From: Actinomycetota bacterium
GTDB lineage: Bacteria > Actinomycetota > Actinomycetes > Streptosporangiales > Streptosporangiaceae
DNA length: 8,344 nt
Direction of reading: 5' to 3'
NCBI GenBank assembly: GCA_003168295.1
Contig: PMST01000538.1
Location: 2,965-11,308, forward strand
Under the pieces are notes generated by a model that saw nothing but the letters and a program-made list of their open reading frames with translations, was not told where the DNA came from and did not search any database. Shown piece after piece: positions 1 through 4,444 of this stretch (its first letter is position 1; each line of letters opens with the position of its first letter). The translations under genes were made by a program, and so were the position numbers.

Positions 1-849
1 CAGTTCGCGATGGCGCCGGCCTGGGAGTGGGCGTCCAGGCTCGCGCTGGTGGGCATGGGGGTGGAGCCGGGGCTGTCGGACGTATTCGCCCGTTACGCCG
101 CCGATGAGCTGTTCAGCGAGATCGACGAGCTCGGCGTCCGGGACGGTTCGAGCCTCGAGGTGGCCGGCTACGACTTCGCCCCCACGTTCTCCATCTGGGC
201 CACGATCGAGGAGTGCCTGAACCCGCCGGTGATCTGGGAACGCGACCGGGGCTGGTTCACCACCGAGCCGTTCAGCGAGCCGGAGGTCTTCACCTTCCCG
301 GCCGGCATCGGCCCGGTGGAATGCGTGAACGTCGAGCACGAGGAGGTGCTGCTGATGCCGCGCTGGGTCCAGGCGCGGCGAGTCACCTTCAAGTACGGAC
401 TCGGGTCCGAGTTCATTGGTGTCCTGCGCACCCTGCACAAGCTCGGCCTGGACAAGACGAAACCGGTAAGGGTCGGCGCCGCGACCGTGTCGCCTCGCGA
501 CGTGGTGGCCGCGTGCTTGCCGGACCCGGCCACGCTCGGGGACGCGATGAGCGGGCTGACCTGCGCCGGCACCTGGGTGACCGGCACGGGCACCGACGGT
601 GCGCCGCGCGATGTCTACCTGCACCACGTGGTCGACAACGCGTGGTCGATGGCCGAGTACGGGTCCCAGGCGGTGGTCTGGCAGACCGCGGTCAACCCGG
701 TGGTCGCGCTTGAGCTCATGGACTCCGGCGCTTGGTCCGGGGTCGGGGTGCTTGGTCCCGAAGCGCTGCCCGCGCGGCCGTTCCTTGACCTACTGGCCGA
801 TTATGGCTCGCCGTGGGCCTGCGAGGAACGAACCCCGGCGGACCGGTGA
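1..849 (+). CDS. Saccharopine dehydrogenase-family oxidoreductase, C-terminal part (5' end outside window)
   Basis: The frame is open from the first base, so the gene begins upstream; 282 residues plus the TGA stop are visible. The visible part matches, from memory of the family, the catalytic and C-terminal region of saccharopine dehydrogenase-like (LYS9/carboxynorspermidine dehydrogenase-like) proteins. Signs are the GxGxEPGLSDVFARYAAD stretch near the start, an APTFSIWATIEECLNPP segment, the GIGPVECVNVEHEEVLLMPRW segment, and the C-terminal YGSQAVVWQTAVNPVVALEL and GVLGPEA segments. Family members are usually near 400 residues, so the N-terminal NAD(P)-binding Rossmann half is what is missing. 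The family performs NAD(P)-dependent oxidation or reduction of amino-acid or polyamine adducts in the cytosol; the substrate here cannot be told. An internal ATG at position 10 is not a credible start because the family continues upstream. It ends 13 nt from the convergent XRE regulator gene. Family confidence is high; substrate is unassigned. Confidence 0.85.
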   Translation, partial: QFAMAPAWEWASRLALVGMGVEPGLSDVFARYAADELFSEIDELGVRDGSSLEVAGYDFAPTFSIWATIEECLNPPVIWERDRGWFTTEPFSEPEVFTFPAGIGPVECVNVEHEEVLLMPRWVQARRVTFKYGLGSEFIGVLRTLHKLGLDKTKPVRVGAATVSPRDVVAACLPDPATLGDAMSGLTCAGTWVTGTGTDGAPRDVYLHHVVDNAWSMAEYGSQAVVWQTAVNPVVALELMDSGAWSGVGVLGPEALPARPFLDLLADYGSPWACEERTPADR

Positions 850-890
850 GACGACACCCGGCTCAGCTGTCGGCGAGGATCTGGCTGAGC
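843..890. terminator. Possible bidirectional hairpins between convergent genes
   Basis: Two hairpins sit where the dehydrogenase and the XRE regulator meet. One pairs CCGGTG at 843-848 with CACCCGG at 855-861 (one bulged C) and includes the dehydrogenase stop codon. The other is a 7-bp stem, GCTCAGC at 861-867 with GCTGAGC at 884-890, around a 16-nt loop, and it covers the last codons of the regulator. Neither is followed by a T-run, so they do not look like classical intrinsic terminators. Position is the main argument for a role in termination. Confidence 0.25.
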
Positions 891-1765
891 ACCTTCGTGG
901 TGTTCGCGGCGGACTCTGCCTGCAGGCAGAGCTGCTCCATGACCTCGAGGTAGCTGTCCACCTCGACGGGCTTGTCCAGGTAGAGCGCGCTGGTCAGTTG
1001 CTCGATGTACACGACGTCATGCAGGTCGGGCTCGGCGAAGCGCAGGATCGTGAACGGGCCGCCCATAGCGGCGTGCGCGCCCGCCAGGAACGGCAGGATC
1101 TGGAGGGTGACCGCCGGGTGTTCGGCCACCTCGATGAGGTAACGCAGCTGCTCGCGGGTCACCTCCCTGCTGCCGACGGGGCGACGCAGCGCGCCCTCGT
1201 CGACGACGGCCCACAACTGCGGCGCGTCCGGCCTGCGGAGGATTTCCTGGCGGCTGGCCCTCAGCTCACCCCGCCGGGCGATCTCGTCTTCGTTAGCCGC
1301 CGAACCCTGCCGGATCAGCGCGCGGGCATATTCTTCGGTCTGGAGCAGACCGGGCACGAGCTGGACTTCGTAGGTCCTGATGACCGATGCCGCCGCCTCC
1401 AGGCCGACGTAAGGCTCCAGCCAGCTCGGCAAGATGTCCGAGTAGGCGTGCCACCAGCCGGGTGTATTGGCCTCCCTGGCCAGGTTCAGCAGCGCCGCGC
1501 GTTCTTCGCTGTCGGTTACGCCGTACAGCGTAAGGAGATCGCCCACGTCCCGCTCCTTGAAGCCGACCCGGCCGTGTTCCATTCGGCTGATCTTGGAGTG
1601 AGAACCCCGGATGGCCTCGGCGGCCTGTTCTGCGGTGATTCCGCGTGACTCGCGCAGCTGGTGCAGCTGACTGCCGAGCACGAGCCGCTGAACGGTCGGA
1701 CCGCCCGCCCGCGTACCGAAAATGCTGGGAGGCACGTCCCAGGCCGAGTCTTCCGATGAGACCAT
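863..1765 (-). CDS. XRE-family helix-turn-helix regulator with DUF5753 (Scr1/WhiJ-like)
   Basis: A 300-residue DNA-binding regulator. Residues about 27-82 form a helix-turn-helix of the XRE/lambda-repressor type (LGSQLHQLRESRGITAEQ, then the recognition region with SHSKISRMEHGR). Residues about 103-290 form the DUF5753 domain, recognisable from WWHAYSDILPSWLEPYVGLE, the LVPGLLQTEEYARALI segment and the later PFTILRF region. Proteins of this architecture in Streptomyces include WhiJ and Scr1; they control development and antibiotic production and are usually paired with a DUF397 protein, with which some are described as atypical toxin-antitoxin pairs. The ATG at 1765 is chosen because GAGGAG (1771-1776 on the complement) lies 5 nt upstream. 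An ATG at 1780 (GGGTGA upstream) and a GTG at 1789 are in-frame alternatives adding 5 or 8 residues. The DUF397 gene lies upstream on the same strand, so the two may be co-transcribed despite a 196-nt gap. What the regulator binds is not shown. Confidence 0.9.
   Translation of the reverse strand: MVSSEDSAWDVPPSIFGTRAGGPTVQRLVLGSQLHQLRESRGITAEQAAEAIRGSHSKISRMEHGRVGFKERDVGDLLTLYGVTDSEERAALLNLAREANTPGWWHAYSDILPSWLEPYVGLEAAASVIRTYEVQLVPGLLQTEEYARALIRQGSAANEDEIARRGELRASRQEILRRPDAPQLWAVVDEGALRRPVGSREVTREQLRYLIEVAEHPAVTLQILPFLAGAHAAMGGPFTILRFAEPDLHDVVYIEQLTSALYLDKPVEVDSYLEVMEQLCLQAESAANTTKVLSQILADS
914..931. repeat. Perfect 18-bp palindrome inside the XRE regulator gene
   Basis: CTCTGCCTGCAGGCAGAG is a perfect inverted repeat without a loop, centred between 922 and 923, near the 3' end of the regulator's coding sequence. 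It encodes part of the QLCLQAES stretch. It may simply be a product of codon choice; no function is implied by its position. Confidence 0.5.
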
Positions 1766-1961
1766 CGGCACTCCTCGCATCGTCGTCACCCTAGATCTTG
1801 GCGGGGTGGGGACCAGTCTCCCATGTGATCTAACGCCTGCGATAGAGGGTTCTGTGACAATTCAACAGAAGTCCTGATCTCTCCGTATTCTCGCAGGTCG
1901 GAAGGGTCCAGTTTGTTGATCCGTTACTACCGTGTCGCCGCGTGCCGGCCGTTAACAGGGT

Positions 1962-2222
1962 TTATTGGGGGGTTAGCCGACCGGTCTTGGCGAGTAGCTG
2001 ATCAAATTGCCCATCCTTGGCTCCCGCCAGGAATGCGGTGATCTCTGCCCGAGTGTAGAGCAGGACGGGACCGGCTGGGAACCGCGAGTTGCGCATCGCG
2101 AACTCGCCGCTGGGCAGCGCGGCCAGCTCGACGCAGGCGCCATTCGGGTTGCTGTGCCAGCTCTTGAGCCAGCGGACGTCGCCGAGCTCGGCGGCGAGCA
2201 TGCCGTTGTAAGTCATGGCCAT
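1962..2222 (-). CDS. DUF397 domain protein, small partner of the XRE/DUF5753 regulator
   Basis: An 86-residue protein that is almost entirely one DUF397 domain. The diagnostic pattern is visible: WLKSWHSNPNGACVELA, then LPSGEFAMRNSRFPAGPVLLYT, then AEITAFLAGAKDGQFD. DUF397 proteins are small actinobacterial proteins encoded beside XRE/DUF5753 regulators (WhiJ-, AbaA- and Scr-type loci); they are thought to act together with the regulator, and some pairs are described as toxin-antitoxin-like. The start at 2222 is supported by GGAAGGGG at 2229-2236 (complement) 6 nt upstream; the open frame continues to 2444 but the extra 74 codons do not resemble the family. An ATG two codons later (2216) is possible. 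The gene lies upstream of its regulator, with a 196-nt gap, rather than immediately after it, and diverges from the ATP-binding gene at 2477. Its molecular action is unknown. Confidence 0.9.
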   Translation of the reverse strand: MAMTYNGMLAAELGDVRWLKSWHSNPNGACVELAALPSGEFAMRNSRFPAGPVLLYTRAEITAFLAGAKDGQFDQLLAKTGRLTPQ

Positions 2223-2255
2223 ATTTATCCCCTTCCGACAGGTCCAATGCGCTCC

Positions 2256-2433
2256 AGGCCTGAAAGGTTCACTCACTGTAATTCTTATGTCCGCAGCTGG
2301 TGAGTAAGTGCCTGATGCGATTCGTCTGCCTGCTGGCCCCCGTGCGCCTATCTGGAGACCTGTGCACAAAGCGAATGAACGTGCATCTGGTCTTGCATTT
2401 GCACAATATATCAGGCACCATAGCTTCAGGCAC
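2256..2433. promoter_or_regulatory. Divergent control region with repeated TCAGGCAC octamer (candidate operators)
   Basis: The 254-bp divergent region between the DUF397 gene and the ATP-binding gene contains the exact octamer TCAGGCAC three times: on the + strand at 2411-2418 and 2426-2433 (15 bp apart), and on the - strand at 2308-2315. A partial copy, TCAGGCCT, lies on the - strand at 2256-2263. Each copy therefore reads toward the gene it precedes. An 8-bp palindrome, TGTGCACA, lies at 2361-2368 near the centre. Promoter elements are weak: a TACAGT at 2275-2280 (- strand) could be a -10 for the DUF397 gene with no good -35. For the ATP-binding gene, TATAGG at 2462-2467 and TTGCAT at 2393-2398 are too far apart to form one promoter. 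The repeats are seen directly; that the XRE regulator binds them is inference. Confidence 0.45.
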
Positions 2434-2476
2434 GCAGATAACACCGTGACGGGCCAACCGTTATAGGCCCGATGAC

Positions 2477-3031
2477 ATGCAGGAAGCTGTTGCGTTGGTA
2501 CATCTCAGTATCGCTACCGGTAGCGGGGATGACGACGAAGAAGTCAGCGTCTGGCGGCCCGCGGTCGGCGGTAGCATGCCGCGTCTGCTGCCCGTGCCGT
2601 CCGCGTGGTGGGAGACCCCGGCGGTTACTTCCCGTGCCCTCAGCGCCCGGCCGGAAGAGGCCAGGACGGCCCGCTACTTCGTCCGGGAGCTGCTCACCTG
2701 CTGGGGCCTAGAGGCGCTGGCCGATGACGCCGAGATGATCATCGATGAGCTGGTGGTCAACGCCGTTCTGCACGGCACCCGGGCCGGCCTGATCCGCGCC
2801 AATCCGGGTGCTGGCCTGACCGTGCTCCGGTTGTGCATGCTCAGGCGGGTCGGCGAAGTCATGCTGGCGGTCATCGATCCAGCCAATGAGATGCCGATGC
2901 CGCGGCAGCCCGACTGGGGCTGGGAAAGCGGTCGCGGCCTGCAGATCGTCGCAGCACTTAGTCACGTGTGGGGCTGGAGCCCGATCGCCGGGCACGGCAA
3001 GGCGGTCTGGGCCGTGCTCCGCGATCCTTGA
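2477..3031 (+). CDS. RsbW-like ATP-binding protein (HATPase_c_2, anti-sigma-factor type)
   Basis: A 184-residue soluble protein with a GHKL ATPase fold of the RsbW/SpoIIAB type. The N box is ELVVNAVLHG (residues 91-100, with E91, N95 and H99). The G1 position is VIDPANEMP (132-140, D134) and the G2 box is ESGRGLQIV (150-158). There is no dimerisation or phosphoacceptor histidine domain, so it is not a complete sensor kinase. Family members bind ATP and act as serine kinases and anti-sigma factors toward STAS partners; neither a sigma factor nor a STAS protein is encoded here. Residues 1-55 precede the conserved domain and look poorly conserved. No clear Shine-Dalgarno precedes the ATG at 2477, and an ATG at 2576 (residue 34) is an alternative. 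Such a protein next to an XRE/DUF5753 and DUF397 pair is the make-up of whiJ/abaA-type loci, which suggests a joint role. Its stop lies 2 nt from the end of convergent cvnD. Confidence 0.85.
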   Translation: MQEAVALVHLSIATGSGDDDEEVSVWRPAVGGSMPRLLPVPSAWWETPAVTSRALSARPEEARTARYFVRELLTCWGLEALADDAEMIIDELVVNAVLHGTRAGLIRANPGAGLTVLRLCMLRRVGEVMLAVIDPANEMPMPRQPDWGWESGRGLQIVAALSHVWGWSPIAGHGKAVWAVLRDP

Positions 3032-3033
3032 GG

Positions 3034-3651
3034 CTAGGCGATCCCTGAGACAGATTCCTGCGACGCCGTGGCCAGGACGTGCTCGACCAAGGCGATCAGC
3101 ACCTCCTTGGCTGATTCCCGGCTGCGCGCGTCGCACAGGACCATCGGGAGACCTGGCTCAAGGTCCAAGGCCGTCCTGACGTCTTCGATGGCGTACCTCC
3201 GGGCGCCGTCGAAGACGTTCAGCGCGACGATGAACGGTATCTCCCGGCGCTCGAAGTAGTCGATCGCGGGGAAGCTGTCGGCCAGCCGCCGGGTATCGGC
3301 GAGGACCACGGCCCCCAGCGCGCCGATCGCAAGCTCATCCCACATGAACCAGAACCGCTGCTGGCCGGGTGTGCCGAAGAGATAGAGCACCAGGTCACTG
3401 CGCAGGCTGATCCGGCCGAAGTCCATCGCGACCGTGGTCGTCGTCTTGGCCTCGACGCCTTGGGTGCTGTCAGTGCGCACGCTGCCCTCGGACAGTAGTT
3501 CCTCGGTCCGCAGCGGCTTGATCTCACTCACCGCGCCGACGAGGGTGGTCTTGCCCACCCCGAAGCCGCCGGCCAGGAGGATCTTTATCGCGCGGGGCGG
3601 GGGCGGGCTGCTTGGCTGGCCGCCAGCCTGGTCATAGGCCCCGTAGTCCAT
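3034..3651 (-). CDS. cvnD: CvnD: Ras/MglA-like small GTPase of the conservon
   Basis: A 205-residue GTP-binding protein. The P-loop is GGFGVGKT (residues 28-35). The G3 region is FGTPGQQRF (92-100), with F-G-T-P-G in place of the usual DxxG context, as in other conservon and MglA-like GTPases. The guanine-specificity position is NVFDG (145-149), replacing NKxD; conservon GTPases usually show this type of change. In Streptomyces conservons, CvnD is thought to work with CvnA, CvnB and CvnC as a membrane-associated, G-protein-like complex affecting development and secondary metabolism. The ATG at 3651 follows GGGAGG with 6 nt spacing, and this start overlaps the end of cvnC by 20 nt, implying translational coupling. 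A proline-rich N-terminus (residues 13-20) precedes the fold. It is the last gene of the operon; no P450 gene follows. Confidence 0.93.
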   Translation of the reverse strand: MDYGAYDQAGGQPSSPPPPRAIKILLAGGFGVGKTTLVGAVSEIKPLRTEELLSEGSVRTDSTQGVEAKTTTTVAMDFGRISLRSDLVLYLFGTPGQQRFWFMWDELAIGALGAVVLADTRRLADSFPAIDYFERREIPFIVALNVFDGARRYAIEDVRTALDLEPGLPMVLCDARSRESAKEVLIALVEHVLATASQESVSGIA

Positions 3652-4006
3652 TAAGGACCTCCCTGAGAGTGTGCGTGTCGATCCGCGTCGCCGGCGTGAC
3701 CGGGGTGCTGATCGCGACCAGGCCGAGTTCCCGCAGGTCGGCGAGGATGATACGGACGACACCAAGCGGAAGATCAACGTCAGAGGCAATGTCTGCGACG
3801 GTGGTCGGCGCCCGGGCGAGCTGCAGCACGTTCATGTGCTCGGGCGCCATCGACGAAGGGTCGGCGACCCGGGCTCGCGTGGCCATGACCGTCGCGACCA
3901 GGTCGAACGATGCACCCGTATGCCTGGTCCGGCCCTGGGTGAGGGCATAAGGCCGGACCACAGGTCCGGCCTCGGCATCCAGCCATCGTTCGTCGTCAGC
4001 CGGCAT
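3632..4006 (-). CDS. cvnC: CvnC: DUF742 winged-helix protein of the conservon
   Basis: A 124-residue DUF742 protein. Family marks visible are the N-terminal VVRPYALTQGRT (residues 16-27), the middle LVATV, the winged-helix-like segment from about 57 to 100 (MNVLQLARAPTTVADIASDVDLPLGVVRIILADL, LRELGLV), and the C-terminal TLREVLNGLRGL. In conservons this protein is the third partner, between the roadblock protein and the GTPase, and its function is not settled. It begins 9 nt after the cvnB stop with only a weak upstream purine stretch (CGAG), and its last 20 nt overlap the start of cvnD, so its translation is probably coupled to both neighbours. Length and motif order are normal for the family. 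Confidence 0.92.
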   Translation of the reverse strand: MPADDERWLDAEAGPVVRPYALTQGRTRHTGASFDLVATVMATRARVADPSSMAPEHMNVLQLARAPTTVADIASDVDLPLGVVRIILADLRELGLVAISTPVTPATRIDTHTLREVLNGLRGL

Positions 4007-4015
4007 GACGTCTCG

Positions 4016-4444
4016 TTACGCCCAGCCGGTGGGGGCGGACGTGCGCGCGTTGACCCGGATGTGTTCTGAAGATCTGGAGATCAGGACGGCCATCTCATAG
4101 GCGACCAGGCCGAGATCGCAGCCCGGCTCGGCGATAACCGCGAGGCATGTCCCGCTGCCCGCGGCGCTGACGAGCAGGAATCCTGACTCCATCTCGATGA
4201 TCGTCTGCCGGACCGAGCCGCCGCCGAAATGCCGTCCGGCGCCGCGGGCCAGCGATTGGAATCCGGCCGCCAGCGCGGCCAGATGCTCCGCGTCATCGCG
4301 CTCGAGCGTGCTCGATGCGCCCAGCGCGATGCCATCGGCGGACAAGATGACGGCCTTGCCGATCGGGGCGACCCGCCGGACGAGATCATCGAGCAGCCAG
4401 TCGAGCCGGCCCATCCGGCCTGGCGTGCCGATATCAGGTTCCAT
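4016..4444 (-). CDS. cvnB: CvnB: roadblock/LC7 domain protein of the conservon
   Basis: A 142-residue roadblock/LC7 protein. The domain runs from LDWLLDDLVRRV (residues 14-25) through AVILSADGIALGAS (31-44), the helix EHLAALAAGFQSLARGAG (53-70), the strand IIEMESGFLLVSAAG (82-96) and LAVIAEPGCDLGLVAYEMAVL (101-121). Such proteins act as platforms or regulators for MglA/Ras-like GTPases, here most likely CvnD. The start at 4444 is preferred because GGTGGGG lies 6 nt upstream; an ATG at 4468 would add 8 residues. With the 4444 start the gene overlaps the end of cvnA by 11 nt. The C-terminal tail after about residue 128 (IRVNARTSAPTGWA) is short and poorly conserved in character. Confidence 0.92.
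   Translation of the reverse strand: MEPDIGTPGRMGRLDWLLDDLVRRVAPIGKAVILSADGIALGASSTLERDDAEHLAALAAGFQSLARGAGRHFGGGSVRQTIIEMESGFLLVSAAGSGTCLAVIAEPGCDLGLVAYEMAVLISRSSEHIRVNARTSAPTGWA

Noticed and set aside
599..1648. A 349-codon + strand open frame spanning the dehydrogenase end and the XRE regulator
   Set aside because: It lies out of frame with the dehydrogenase and antisense to a recognisable DUF5753 regulator, and its translation has no recognisable domain.
2223..2444. A 74-codon N-terminal extension of the DUF397 protein
   Set aside because: The extension does not resemble the family, a strong Shine-Dalgarno precedes the ATG at 2222, and the extension would cover the divergent control region.
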